Assembly: GCA_013397795.1 (NCBI GenBank)
Contig: VZTJ01001760.1
Location: forward strand, 186,001 to 250,000
Source: Orthonyx spaldingii
Taxonomy: Eukaryota; Chordata; Aves; Passeriformes; Orthonychidae
DNA length: 64,000 nucleotides
Reading direction: 5' to 3'
In this document: piece after piece, positions 11,233 to 22,227 of the stretch
How the letters are laid out: the number at the start of each line of letters is the position of its first letter
How positions within the stretch are numbered: the stretch's first letter is position 1
The notes under the pieces: model-generated
The model's input: only the letters and a program-made list of their open reading frames with translations
Databases searched by the model: none
What the model was told of the DNA's origin: nothing
Translations under genes and position numbers: made by a program

Positions 11233-11398
11233 ATTGCCCAGAGAGGCTGCGGCTGCCCCATCCCTGAAAGTGTCCAAGGCCGGGCTGGATGGGGCTTGGA
11301 GCAACCTGGGATAGTGGAAGGTGTCTGTGCACATGGCAGGGGAGTAGAGTGACACATCTTGGTCCCTTCCAGCCCAGCCATTCCAGGAGTCTGTGATC
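11233..11398 (+). mobile_element. CR1 LINE 3' fragment, type A
   Basis: The segment runs from TTGCCCAGAGAGGCTGCGGC through GGGATAGTGGAAGGTGTCTG to the tail CCATTCCAGGAGTCTGTGAT. It lies 124 bases from the inverted copy at 10820-11108 and shares the region around CAGCCACAGCTTCTCTGG, so the two form an imperfect inverted repeat. Confidence 0.94.
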
Positions 11399-11790
11399 TT
11401 GTCTTCTCACAAGTCTAAAGGTGGGGAGAAGAGAGGACAAAAGACTGCATTCAGCCTGGGAAAAGCAAAACTCTGTTTCGTTCTTTAAAAGTGTGCTTGG
11501 ATTAGACTTTAAAAAAAATAAATTAAAATATCATATATCAAAGCAAAAAAAAAATTATTTGACATTCAGCAGATTTTGCATAGCTAACCAAATTTTCTCA
11601 AAGTTACAAATTCAAGGTAAGGCTTCTTGTTTAGACCAGAGCCTGAAAAGCATAACTCTTGACTAGGTCTATGCACTGTATTCCCAATGAGTTTGTCTCT
11701 TTCCTAAGCATGAAGGTGAGCAGGAGCTTGGCTGCTCCTTTGAGCCATGCAGTTTGTGAAGGGAATCATACGTAGGGGTGTCTAGAAGCC
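11399..11790. other. Unique DNA, no feature seen
   Basis: An A-rich patch lies at 11510-11556. No repeat or coding signal is recognised. Confidence 0.4.
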
Positions 11791-11846
11791 AGATCTTAGA
11801 GAGAATTCTGGGGAATAAATGGGATTGAAAAATACACAGGCTAATA
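11791..11846. repeat. Unexplained dispersed repeat, copy 2
   Basis: This is the partner of 9651-9706, in direct orientation and about 2.1 kb away. A weaker, shorter resemblance is seen at about 39930-39970 (GGGAATAAA, then CTACAGGCT). Confidence 0.6.
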
Positions 11847-12145
11847 CACACAGGGTCAGGAAAGCTGTTCTCCTAAGAATTTAAATAGAGCAAGGCAGCC
11901 AGGGATGAATTTTGGTTGTTGCAAGTTTGATTGCTGCAAGTTCATCTCCATTCATGAGTTGTAGCTGAGATGTTACCATGGCTCGGTGCTGTTGGAAGGA
12001 CCAGCTCTGTCAGTGTTTTTGGTGGCCAAAGAGATACTGAGCAGGAGTTTGCTACTTGGTGGGATAAACAAGCCCAGCAAGGTGGTGCTGGGACAGGGCT
12101 GATGTGAAAGGAGTCAGCTAAGGAGGGCTTGTGTCATTTGGGAAA

Positions 12146-12275
12146 CCATACAATCATGGAAAGGACCTTAAAGACCATCTCATTCCAACTCGCCTGCATG
12201 GACAGGGTCACCTTCACTAGCCCAGGCAGGTCCAAACCCTGTCCAATCTAGCCTTGAACACTGCCAGGGATGAAG
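12146..12275 (-). mobile_element. CR1 LINE 3' fragment, type A
   Basis: It starts at CATACAATCATGGAAAGGAC. It continues through CTTAAAGACCATCTCATTCC, ATGGACAGGGTCACCTTCAC and CTGCCAGGGATGAAG. The copy has small deletions and a short 5'-truncated body. Confidence 0.9.
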
Positions 12276-12904
12276 TAAACTAACGTGGAATCTGTGTCTT
12301 TTTGGAGAAAGTGACTGATTTGAGATAGACATCACTGATTTTCTAGCCATGAGCCAGTGAAACTATGACTTACAAATAGTGCTGTGCATGCAGAATTCTA
12401 CTCTTCCCAGGCCAAATTTGACTAAGCATCAGTCAAATCCAGGTCAGCTCTGTTTTCACCTTGACGCTGACGAGGGAGTTTCTGCCGGAGTTTATCTTTC
12501 TGATTTCTCTAAACTGGGTTTCCCCCTATGGAAGTGCACCCCTCGCTTGGGAACAGCCATGACACCTTCTTTCCCTCAGGTGGCAGCCACCCCTCAGAGA
12601 TGCCAGGTGTAAGGAGCACCTTGTCCCCTGAAAAACCCTACTTCTGGAGGCTGATGAGCAATAACCCAAGGTGGGAAGCATCCAAGGATGCTGAGCGATC
12701 CCTAAAAACCAGCATGGGTCACCTTTAAGTGTGCTGGCCCATCAGCAAGGCAAGGGCACAGAACCTCTTTCCTCCAGCATGAAGATCAGACTGTGTCCCC
12801 ACAGGGTTTGGGTTGGAGGCTGGAAATCAAGCTGAGTTCCCTGGCCTGTGGCTCAGTGGCATGGAAACAGAAATGCCCCAGCAGGTTAAGAACTGGATAT
12901 TCCA
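12276..12904. other. Unique DNA, no feature seen
   Basis: Mixed composition. Short frames at 12379-12728 overlap and carry no domain. Confidence 0.4.
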
Positions 12905-12907
12905 CCT

Positions 12908-12952
12908 AAAGGATGGAAAGAAAGGGGGGGAAAAGCAAGAGAGAGAAAGAGC
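12908..12952 (+). repeat. Purine-rich tract
   Basis: About 45 bases of almost only A and G, with a run of eight G and GAGAGAGAAAGAG. Such tracts can adopt unusual helices, but no role is evident. Confidence 0.7.
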
Positions 12953-12954
12953 TG

Positions 12955-13260
12955 CTGCCATTGAATAATTGATGAGTTTCAGACCAATCAATGCGACAGC
13001 AGAGCAGGGCTAATTAAAGGTTTCTGAGGAATCCCTGTAGTAATTTACTTGAATGTAAGAAGTTCATATTCTCTCTCCCTTTTTTTCCCCTCCCTGTTAC
13101 CAGGAATTCCAGTTTTAGGCTTCGGCGGTCTCTAACCACCGCTCACTTTTCCCCTCCAGGGGGATGTTTGCTATGGAAATATGCAATTAATATTGCAGCG
13201 ATCGTAATTGCTAATTATTAAAACAATGCTACCCCCTTTTTCATGGCCTACTTTCTTGCT
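12955..13260. promoter_or_regulatory. Candidate conserved non-coding element
   Basis: Unique AT-rich DNA contains TTGAATAATTGATGAG near 12960, GGGCTAATTAAAGG near 13008 and a notable centre at 13182-13197. There TGCAAT and ATTGCA form an inverted pair around TAAT. TCGTAATTGCTAATTATTA follows at 13201. The packing of homeodomain-type, POU-like and C/EBP-like cores suggests an enhancer. This is inference, without any alignment. Confidence 0.35.
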
Positions 13261-13850
13261 CAAAATGATTTAAATAACAGGGAAAAGAAAAAAAAAAAAA
13301 AGAAGAAGCAGAGACAAGGTGGCTGGGGCTCAGCTGAGCCAGGATTAAGCGCTAAGCATGCCTGGGTTTGTCTGTAATTCAGTGAATTCCCACATCTGCC
13401 TGAAAACTAAGGGCAAGGTGATGCTGCCAGTGAGTGGCCCTTGCCATAACCTTGAGTCATGCCAAAAAAACCCCTGTGGAATGCAGAACAACCGTAACCC
13501 GTTTAGTGATGAGGGTGTCCGGATGGTCTGCCCGTGTTTCTGAAGTAGCTATCGTGGTGCTGTTCTGGTGCTGCCATGAAATATTAATAGTCAATGATGA
13601 GGAATTAACTGTCGGAGGTGTAGGCTGTCAAGGAAAAGGTGAATCAGGCAGGGGAAAGGTGCTCAGTGCCAGGTACATGGTCTGGGGAGGGGATGCAACG
13701 GCTTCTCGTGCCTGGCCAGGACTTACCATCCCACAAAAACAATATGGGACTTTTTTGAGTAGCCCAGATGCTGGGATCCTGGGGGAGTGGAGCAGAGCAC
13801 AGCCAGCTCATGGTGCTTCCCACAGGACTTAAAACTCCAAGGTCAGACTT
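13261..13850. other. Unique DNA, no feature seen
   Basis: A poly-A/AAG patch lies at 13287-13306. A 132-codon plus-strand frame at 13434-13832 has no recognised domain and I do not accept it as coding. Confidence 0.4.
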
Positions 13851-14110
13851 TGAGGAAATGGCCTCAAGCTGTGCCAGGGCAGATTTAGGTTGGTTGTTAG
13901 GAAAATTTCTTAATGGAAAGGGCTCTTAAGCCTTAGCACAGGCTGCTCATGGCAGTGGTGAACTCCCCATCCCTGGAGAGGTTTAAAAACCATGTAGATG
14001 TGGCACTTGGCGACATGGGTTGGTGGCAGCCTTGGCGGTGCTGGGGGAGTGCTTGAACTCAATGAAAGTAGAGGGCTTTTCCAACCTGAATGATTCTGTG
14101 CTTCTCTGAT
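13851..14110 (+). mobile_element. CR1 LINE ORF2 end plus 3' UTR, type B
   Basis: It begins with the C-terminal ORF2 segment (GGCCTCAAGCTGTGCCAGGG) and continues through GGTTGTTAGGAAAATTTCTT, GATGTGGCACTTGGCGACAT and GGCGGTGCTGGGGGAG. It ends at the tail TGATTCTGTGCTTCTCTGAT. In-frame stops make the coding part dead. Confidence 0.95.
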
Positions 14111-15728
14111 GGTCAAGAGTTGAAATGTTGTGAGGCTGGGTTGCTCCCCATGCTCTGCATCCCAACCCTTTCCTGACCCTTTGCTTGAGTCACACTGCAG
14201 GGAAACTGGACTCAGCTGGGGTGGGATGGAGGGAGCTCACACATGGCATCACAGGAGGTTGCATGGATTTAGACCTAAGCGAGAGGCCACGGTAAGAGCT
14301 GCCAGCACCCGGAGCTCTTGTGGAACTCCTTGGAGCACCTCTTTCATGCCGTGGCAGCTGCTGCCATTGTGAGGGCGGGGCACGTAAATAACAGACCGCA
14401 CTCAACAACAGTGCGACCACGGTGTGAAGAGCACCGGTGTGGCTCCATCACCCACGTGAATGCGGAGGGAGAAAGATGAAAATCCTGCTGCTGAGGGTAC
14501 TGGCATTGCACTTAGCCATTCGTGCACTGACAGCAGACTGCAGGGATCCAAGGGTAGGGGGATCTGCTGGGGGTTTCTGGAAGCAATGTATGTGGAAATA
14601 AGGCTTTAAAAAGTCTGTTGAGTAACGACAGAGCTGTTTTCTCCTGCACATAAATGAAAGTAAAAAATTGTCAGGGTTATAATAAAACATGAAAGGCTTA
14701 TGTATAAGCTAGGAAGTAAGGCTTTGAATAGGTTCCTGGTGGTCTCAGGTGGTGAAAGGTGTAGCTATAATACAGCGAGCAATTAGAAACAGGTTTGCTA
14801 TTAACTGGCTTACTTTGCTGGCTGTTTTGATGGAGCTGACCTTTCCCTCCCAGCCCATTCTGGAGCAGGTGACAGGTTGGAGAGTGCCTGGCCCTCAGCC
14901 CTCCCTGTTAAGCACAGGTTTCGGTCCCACATATCATATCTTTTCCTGCCAGAGGGGAAGGCTTTGGTGTGTGTAGAGTTGATGAAGTGATGGTTGAGCC
15001 CTGGCTCTGATTGCGGCGTATAGGTGGTGCAAACCTGTAGTGGGAAAGGCAGGAGAAATGGACTGAGCTTCCTGTTGCTACTTCAAAAGCAAAAAAAACC
15101 CCTGGTGATTCTGAGATGTTTGAGGAATTTTTTTTCTTTCTCTCTGTCTAATTACATTGGGATGCTCCACCTCTAAAAATACCTATGTGTTTTGTAGCAC
15201 TGTTCAAGGTTCATTACTGATGTTATCGGCTGATGTGCCTGGAATTTCTCCTATTTATCCTAGGAGTGAATGGGGAGCTCTGTTAAGAGACAAAAATTCT
15301 CCTGATTTGCTGAGTTTTTATTTTCAAAGGACTTGAACTAAGTAATCTTTTCCTGCAGCTCACGAAGCTGCCTGGAAGTTACCTGATCTAGTTTCAAATC
15401 CACCACTGATCCTGCTGGGATTTGAACCAGTAATTTGAAGAAAAGCTTTCTGCTACTTTTCTTAGATGTGCTCTGCTTTCCACCACCAGGCATCTTGTTG
15501 GGTGACCCGTGACGAAGTGGCAGAATGGGCAAGTAGTAGTTGGCTTCTGCAGAGGGAGAAAGGGAATTGCTGCCAGTTCCAGTGGGTAAGGAACAATTGG
15601 TTTAGGGCTGGACATGGCAAAGGTGGGAGAGCTGCTGCTGTTACAGCTCCAGCCAGGTGACTCCTGTCTCGATTTTGATCTTCACCACACCTGAAGCTGT
15701 ACCATTTTGTCTACAATAAATGCCTGGT
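14111..15728. other. Unique DNA, no feature seen
   Basis: Mixed composition. No repeat family, RNA gene or coding signal is recognised in these 1.6 kb. Confidence 0.4.
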
Positions 15729-15818
15729 CCAGGGGAAGGTGTCCCTGCCCATAGCAGGGGGTGGAATGAGATGAGTTTTAAAGTCCCTTCCAACCCAAAC
15801 CATTCTAGGATTCTGTGA
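15729..15818 (+). mobile_element. CR1 LINE 3' tail, type A
   Basis: Only the last 90 bases of the element remain: GGGGAAGGTGTCCCTGCCCA, GGTGGAATGAGATGAG and CCAACCCAAACCATTC, with the tail GGATTCTGTGA. Confidence 0.93.
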
Positions 15819-16655
15819 AATGGAAAATGAAGGTGCAGAAGCAAGTGACAGGAGTCACTCAAGGCTGCTGAAAAGCCAGGCAGGTAGAAGAGTCTGCTAC
15901 AGACCTTTTCTTAATCTTGTGCAAGTCAGAACTTTAACCGACACATTTCCCAAATCTGTTCCCCTCACTTGGTACCCTCCTTATCTCCATCACACCAACA
16001 ACACCTCAGCTGCAGCTTTGGGGAAGATCCATTGTCAGTTATTTAAGAAAATTGTCACCGCTGGTTCTTGCAGGCTTGAGCACCCCCCTGAAATGGTACT
16101 AAGACCCACAGCAAGCTCCTGATGCAATTCATAACTCCTCTCCTTCCCAAACAGAATGATTACATCTTCACCCAGAGTTGGTAGATGAGCAGTTCAGATC
16201 TGCCACTAACTCCTGGGGGTCTTGGAGCCCATCACTAGGGTTTGGAGGGAAATCAAAACACCTTCCTGTCCAGCAGGCATGGGCCACCAGGCTGATGGAA
16301 GTATGTGTGCCAGGATCCCACTCTGCAACTCAACCATTAATCCAGCTGAATGATGGCAACAAGTTTGAGGATGTTTGCATTCAAATTCACACTGTTCACC
16401 CTCTTGGATGAGGCTGTTAATTAAAAGGTGAAGAGAAGCAAAATCAAAGCAAAACCAGAGAAGGGGTGACTGTCCCCAAATGCCAGGCAGTTTTTCATCA
16501 CCTGTAATCAGGAGCACAGGGAGGAGAGACTTTACATGGTAAAAGAATGGCCTTTGCGCTCATCCTGGCATGGAGGGAGCATCACCGGAGGAGAGGAACT
16601 GGTTAAAGCTGTGGCCGGGGTGTAGCAGCAGGATCCTGTGAGCAAGTGGTGAAGG
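15819..16655. other. Unique DNA, no feature seen
   Basis: No repeat match. Several short frames on both strands without domains. Confidence 0.4.
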
Positions 16656-16659
16656 ATTG

Positions 16660-16880
16660 GTGGGCTGTAATGATGCGAGCGGGCTGTATGGAAATGCCCA
16701 CCAGCCCTCGGCAGCGGCCGCGGCGCAGACGGGGGGACGCGACACCGAGAGGCAGAGGGAGCGTTATTGATGCGCTCGCCTCGGGGAGGGAAGCGGATAA
16801 TGGATGTGGAATGTTGGCCGTGCTTTGTCATCAAACGAGGGGCCTGAAAGATGGTGTACTGGAATATTATCAGTCATTCC
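16660..16880. promoter_or_regulatory. Compact CpG-dense element
   Basis: About 16 CpG dinucleotides fall within roughly 130 bases (16668-16798), including GCAGCGGCCGCGGCGCAGAC near 16711 and TGATGCGCTCGCCTCGGGG near 16768. Flanking DNA is CpG-poor. The island runs into an AT-richer part with GCGGATAATGGATG and GAATATTATCAGTCATTCC. A small unmethylated regulatory element or an orphan CpG island fits. It is too short for a standard promoter island, and no transcript is visible. Confidence 0.4.
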
Positions 16881-17159
16881 TTGATCAAGATGTAATGCTC
16901 TCAGGGTCCTTTTCTTTCTCTCTTTCTCCCCCACTGCAGTGGAGAACGCTTTTTTTTCTCCCTCTTTGACCTCTTTGCTCCAGTGTTTGGGGTGCTTGGA
17001 TCCATTCTGCTTTTAACCAAGAGCACTACCCTCCCCTCTCCTGTTCCTCCCTTCCCCCAAGCCTGAAGATATTGGTGTGAACTTGAGGAAATCATGTTTC
17101 CTGATCTGTGTGGCTTCATCTTGAAAAGGCCACTTGCTTTTCCTCCCCCCCCCAGCCCG

Positions 17160-17560
17160 CCGTACCGTTAATAGATTATGTGTATGCATACAAATACTTA
17201 AGTTTTATTTCTACGGTTCTATAGGTAAGAATGGGGTTTCATAAACAAATAAAAAGGTCAGTCCCTGCTTTGAGATTGCCATAACACAGCAAGGGATGGC
17301 AAATAAGGGGTTTTATTACATCTCACCTGTATTTAGGCAAATCAAACAATTGCATTTTTTACAACCCTGCATAATGGCCTGATGCAACCAAATGAGACCT
17401 CTCTCCCGGGGAGTTTAAGCAGCATATTAGCTTTATCACTTGATGACCCATAAAATGGTTGTGCACCCCTTAGTGATTACCTGACTTACTCAGCACAGCT
17501 TGGCAGGAAGAATATTTAAACATTTTTTGCATTATCAGTTTCACAATGTCATCGTTCTAG
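17160..17560. promoter_or_regulatory. Candidate conserved non-coding element
   Basis: Repeat-free block with ACCGTTAATAGATTATG, ATGCATACAAATAC, CATAAACAAATAAAAAGG (forkhead-like) and CAAACAATTGCATT. The sequence lacks the CR1 and simple repeats found around it. The claim of constraint is inferred. Confidence 0.3.
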
Positions 17561-18585
17561 TTGTCAGCCTTTCAAAGGAGGTGGCTTTCCTTTCCATCTT
17601 TATATGGGATATGAGACTGAGGAAAAGGGGGTTGGGAAGAGAAAAATATGGTTTCTCCATATCTTGAAGGCAGAACTAGAATTTGGGACATCTTCTCTTC
17701 CCCCCATGTCTCCTGTGATGGCATTGCAATGTATGAGTAACTTTGTAGTTGCGAACTTCATGGTGTTGATGGACAGGGTAAACGGAGAAGTATTCCCTCT
17801 CCCATGAAGTGGCGGCTATTGGGTGTGTGCTGCAGAGTGGCCTGAAAGGTCTGTTTAGATTCACAATAGAAAAGAGGTGGGAGTAAATCCTGCACATCGC
17901 ATCTGCAGCCTGCAGGAGAGCCCCAGTTTGTGGGCTGGTTTTCTGGGCCACAGAGCTCTCCATCTACCTTTGCACACTGCAGCCAGTTTTTTTTTGTGTT
18001 TATCATCATCTCTTCACTAATTATGTCTAAGCACAAGGTGCCACAACACCATGTTAATGTCCCTTGGTATCTTGGCTGGGGTTCATTTGCAGAAATGCCA
18101 GGTTAGGGGCTGCTTCCAGGTAAAGGCTGTCTGCAACTGGAGCAGATGCTGAGCAAACCCTCACCAGCATCCCACTGAATCACCTCTCATAATAAATGAG
18201 AAATGTTGCTTTTCTGCAGATGACAAAGAAGTTTGCAGTTAGAGAAGCTCTCTGGGTTGGCATTAGAAGGAGCATTTCAAAGCACTTATGGTCAAACACC
18301 TACTCCACTCCATTTGGGGTTTTTTCTCCTTTCATGTGAATAACTCCTAAATAAAGTATGTAAGTGATGACAGCACCAGTGTTTACCTGCAATGCCTCTA
18401 CACTACAGCTGGAAATGTAGGCAAATATGGTGCAAAAGGAATGTGCTCCAGAGCAGTTTTTGAGAGAACAACAATAAGCTTGGAGGAATGAGATCCAAAA
18501 ACTGGGCCTTGGGACAAGAACTTTTAATGACAATGCTTTTGAGCATCTCAGTTTTGGGGAGTGGCTTTGTGTGTAAAGCAGGCTA
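17561..18585. other. Unique DNA, no feature seen
   Basis: No repeat family or coding signal is recognised. Confidence 0.4.
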
Positions 18586-18830
18586 GAGAAATTTTTTTTT
18601 ATTATTTTGTTGAAAACTTCAAGGTTTCAGAATTCACATTTTGTGAATTTAGATAAAAAAATAGAAATTGTATATAAGCAAATATTTTGGTACCTTTTCA
18701 GAAAAACTCAGTTGATTTTTTAATTGAAAAAAACTCTTAAATTTAAATTTCTTGAAATGAGACATTTTTAAAAAATGTTTCTATTTCATAATAAAAAAAT
18801 CTTGTTGCAATAAGTATGAGAATTTCTTAG
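18586..18830. repeat. AT-rich region
   Basis: Some 240 bases are strongly AT-rich, with many short A and T runs (for example AAATTTAAATTTCTTG near 18738). No unit repeats regularly. Confidence 0.6.
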
Positions 18831-20300
18831 GGTTTACCAAAAGTAAAAAAGCTTCTGGGAAATGCCTTCTAAGGATAAACTTGTGGACCACTCTGCTTTT
18901 TATGTAGCATCCTAGGGAGTTATTTACACCGGCTTTGGACTTCTTAAAGATAGCTTCCAACTGATTTTGTGGCCCAGAGTTTCCCCCCAGTTTAACTCAG
19001 TCACCACACTTGCATGGGCCACAACTGGGCTACAACCTGAGGTCATGACTTCAATCTGCCAGCCCCTTAGTGGTGTTCTGGGTAGTCCTGAGGCATCTGG
19101 GTACCTGTGTTTGGGAATTTCATTCCCATCTGCTTTGCAATTTGGCTTTGTACAACCTCTCTTGGTTGGAAGATGCATTAAGACATGTTGAGTTTCATCC
19201 ATCTGACCTACATCATCGGAGGGTGGATGAGATGTCTGAGTAGCAAGGCTACTCATAGCTCCTACAGCATGTTGCCAATGGGCCCAAATGTCACCAAACT
19301 GCACCAAACTTGTAGTTGAGCCCAAAATCGCATCACCTTTGGGCTGCAAAGGAGGTTAATAGTGTAGTCTCTGCTGTTGACCTCACTCACAGTGTCTCCA
19401 TCTGCCAGTGGCCTGAGGAACATCCAAGAGTAATCTTCCAATTGTATGGAAAATTTTGCAGCAATGAGGTGAGATATCTTAAATAATACTGCAACTGTGC
19501 AGACCTCCCTATTCCTACTGATCCTGTTTCATCAATCACACTGAAAGTTCACTAGTCTCTGTGGGAATTCAGTAAGTAGATATCACAAAGGGTTTTCACA
19601 GTATGGTGATAGATCATCACTCCTGAAGTATGCACACTACGCTTATCAGTAGTAGGATTTACTCCCAGGAGATAGATCCTGGGCCTTAGTTGTAGACCAC
19701 TGTCCTATTCATTACCTTGTCACTGGTTCCAACACTGGTTTGATCTCAGATGGCTGTGTAGGGAGCAGAGTTTAGCAGAACCAGAGCAGGAGAGCACTTT
19801 GAGGTTCTGTCACCAACTAGGTGGAGTCACCTCAGGCAAGCCACTTGCTCCTGGATCATTAAAATGACATTGGCTCTTCAAACTTGTTGAACCAGATGGG
19901 AGATTGTAGGGTTTTTTGAGGATTTAGACTCTTTGCTCATGTCACATTAGTCAAGGTGTGCTTCCCTTTCAGCTGCTGAAGTTCAGTCCACTGGAGAGAA
20001 AGGAGGTGAAAAGGCTCTCACACAGGAGCAGTGAGAGAAGGTGTCACTTGGTAGTATCCATGGTGGCATTGGGATTTTTCTGTGCATTGGAGCAATGTGT
20101 CTTGGGGCAGTTGTGGAAAAGGGATCTGTACTGAAAGGGTTCTTGGCAAATATGTGGAGTCCCATTTTACTGGGAGATGTCCTGCAGGTGAGAAGGAGGG
20201 GAGATATCAGCTACTATTTCCATTTCTAATGACTGCTTTCTCAAAATCCTCTCTGACACAAGGAAGTCATCTTTGTTCTAACTTTATCTGGACTTTATAA
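18831..20300. other. Unique DNA, no feature seen
   Basis: A 141-codon minus-strand frame (18924-19349) has no recognisable domain. No repeat family is identified in 1.5 kb. Confidence 0.4.
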
Positions 20301-20302
20301 CA

Positions 20303-20340
20303 GCTGGACCTGATGATCATTTTAGGTTCCTTCCAAATGA
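20303..20340 (+). mobile_element. CR1 LINE tail remnant
   Basis: GCTGGACCTGATGATCATTT followed by AGGTTCCTTCCAAA resembles the end of a CR1 3' UTR (usually TTGGACTAGATGATC and CCTTCCAA). The octamer tail is lost. The next CR1 copy begins about ten bases downstream. Confidence 0.6.
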
Positions 20341-20350
20341 ATTATTCACG

Positions 20351-20507
20351 ACCTACAGTGGTGGAGTCACCACTGCTGGAGGTGATCAAGGACGAAATGG
20401 ACAGGGCACTTACTGCCATAGTCTGGTTGACAAGATAGTGATCAGTCAGAGATTGAACTCAGTGATATTGGAGGTGTTTTCCAGCCTAAATAATTCTGTG
20501 ATTCTAT
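20351..20507 (+). mobile_element. CR1 LINE 3' fragment, old type
   Basis: It shows GTGGTGGAGTCACCACTGCT, ACAGGGCACTTACTGCCATA and GTCTGGTTGACAAGATAG. It ends with GGTGTTTTCCAGCC and the tail AATAATTCTGTGATTCTATT. Several differences from the general CR1 pattern suggest an older insertion. Confidence 0.88.
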
Positions 20508-20647
20508 TACTTTTAGATTTGACCCTATCTCTCATTTAATAGCCTAAATGAATATTAAGCAAACCCATCTGGCCATCCTGAATTTGCCTTCTCTGGAAAA
20601 CCTTTAAAGGGCTGAAGACTGCTATCTCAAAGTCACCAATGGGAAAA

Positions 20648-20808
20648 TAATCATAGAATATTCTGAGCAGAAAGGGGCCCATCAGGATCACTGAGTCCGG
20701 TTCCTGTCCCTGCAAAGATACCCCAACAATCCTACCCTGTGCCTGAGAGCATTGCCCAAATGCTCCTGGAGCTCTGTCAGCCTTGGGGCTGTGACCATTC
20801 CCTACAGA
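20648..20808 (-). mobile_element. CR1 LINE 3' fragment, type C
   Basis: The tail ATCATAGAATATTCTGAGC leads into AAGGGGCCCATCAGGATCAC, GAGTCCGGTTCCTGTCCCTG and GTGCCTGAGAGCATTGCCC. This is a different subfamily from most copies here and is the antisense counterpart of the copy at 48910-49044. Confidence 0.88.
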
Positions 20809-21610
20809 GGTACATGTGTTGACCCATTTGTTTACAATAACCCACATTCTCTTCTCCTATGCACCAAAGGCTGAAGCTTCTGTGGTTTATCCCATTTATT
20901 GTTGCTCTACCAGAAATTACTATCACCTTAGAAATTACTCACATCATTTTTTCAGCTTGCTTTTGGATGTCAAACCAAGCAACAATCCAGGAATCTGAGA
21001 TAAATGCATCAATTTAAGCAATATTTTTTGTTAGTCTTTGTAATACAACTTCACCCAAATGCTTCCTAAATCAGGACTCTGCCTTGGATTTGACAATTCT
21101 TTGATGATTTCCTAGACTTGGAGCAAATAATGCAGCTGGCTTCTAAGGGGCTCTGCTGTGGGGGCTAGTTTGTGGAAACAAATTCCTAACTACTCTGGTC
21201 TATAAATCCTGAGTCTAACAGCATGAGACTTTCATCAGTGAATTCACTCCCAGCGTATTGGCATTTTAGGTTTTTGACAATCCCATTTAACCATCTATAT
21301 TGATTGCAGGTTTGGGTATATACAAAGGAGCCCTTTTCAGGAGGAATTTGAATTCCATTGGAGTAGAAGGAAAGCCCCAGATCACGTCAACACACTTTGA
21401 TACTTAATTGGCAATCCTGGGATAGTGTAACTTCAATTAAAGTGAAGTCATCCTGCATACCTGTCTACTGACCTGAGTTTCTGCATGAACATGACGATGT
21501 TTGATAATGAGCATGGAGAGCACATAGTGTAACAGCCCAAGGTATCAAGTGTCCGTAAGGCACGAGGGGTCAACTCTCTTTAAGGCACCTTTTCCTTTTG
21601 TTTTTCTTTT
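20809..21610. other. Unique DNA, no feature seen
   Basis: No repeat family or coding signal is recognised. Confidence 0.4.
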
Positions 21611-21611
21611 T

Positions 21612-21630
21612 GTTATTATTATTATTATTT
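21612..21630 (+). repeat. (TTA)n microsatellite
   Basis: About six uninterrupted TTA/ATT units. Confidence 0.9.
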
Positions 21631-21644
21631 CTTTCCCCCTGTAG

Positions 21645-21950
21645 TGGCTTTACCCACCTGTAATTGCAATAGAAAGAGGGAGCCAGGAGATATTTCTTTG
21701 CAGACGAGACAGTGGTTGTGTTATTATGGTGTATTATGTTACTTTCCATTAGACCAAAAACTTTTCATCTCTAACCCTAGGAGGTGACCTACAGTAAATA
21801 CAGTGTCGTATTTAGCTTTTGTAAATAGCTTAGCTCTCATGAATGTTTTATAGTGGGGTAAATATCACATTCTCTCCACTTATTTACATCCGCACAGCAT
21901 CACAGAAGACTTGTTGGTATTAAATATTAATTGTAAGCTTTAGTGAATCT
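21645..21950. promoter_or_regulatory. Candidate conserved non-coding element
   Basis: Unique sequence with GTTATTATGGTGTATTATG near 21720, GGTATTAAATATTAATTG near 21915 and a run of short AT cores between GC-containing words. It ends shortly before the ancient CR1. The call is inferred from texture. Confidence 0.25.
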
Positions 21951-22227
21951 ATGCTTTTGTCAAGAGTGCACTGGGCCACACATCTTTTTTGGCCTCACAC
22001 ATTGAGAAACCGCATGATCTTCCGAAGAAAGAACAGGAAGTGCATTATCAGTGTTTTTAACCAAACTGACCCTCAGCTTAATGGCTGCAGTTTCCATTCC
22101 TTTTGCCCAGCTGGGAGGAAGGAGAGAAGTCATGGACAAAGATGTACATGGCTCACCCAACACTTTGGCCTTAGTCTCTGTGTCTCTGGCATCTCAGGGC
22201 AAGTCCCTGTGGAAGGATTTTGGAGAT

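Noticed and set aside
13434..13832. 132-codon plus-strand open frame
   Set aside because: No domain. It ends just before a CR1 insertion in ordinary unique DNA.
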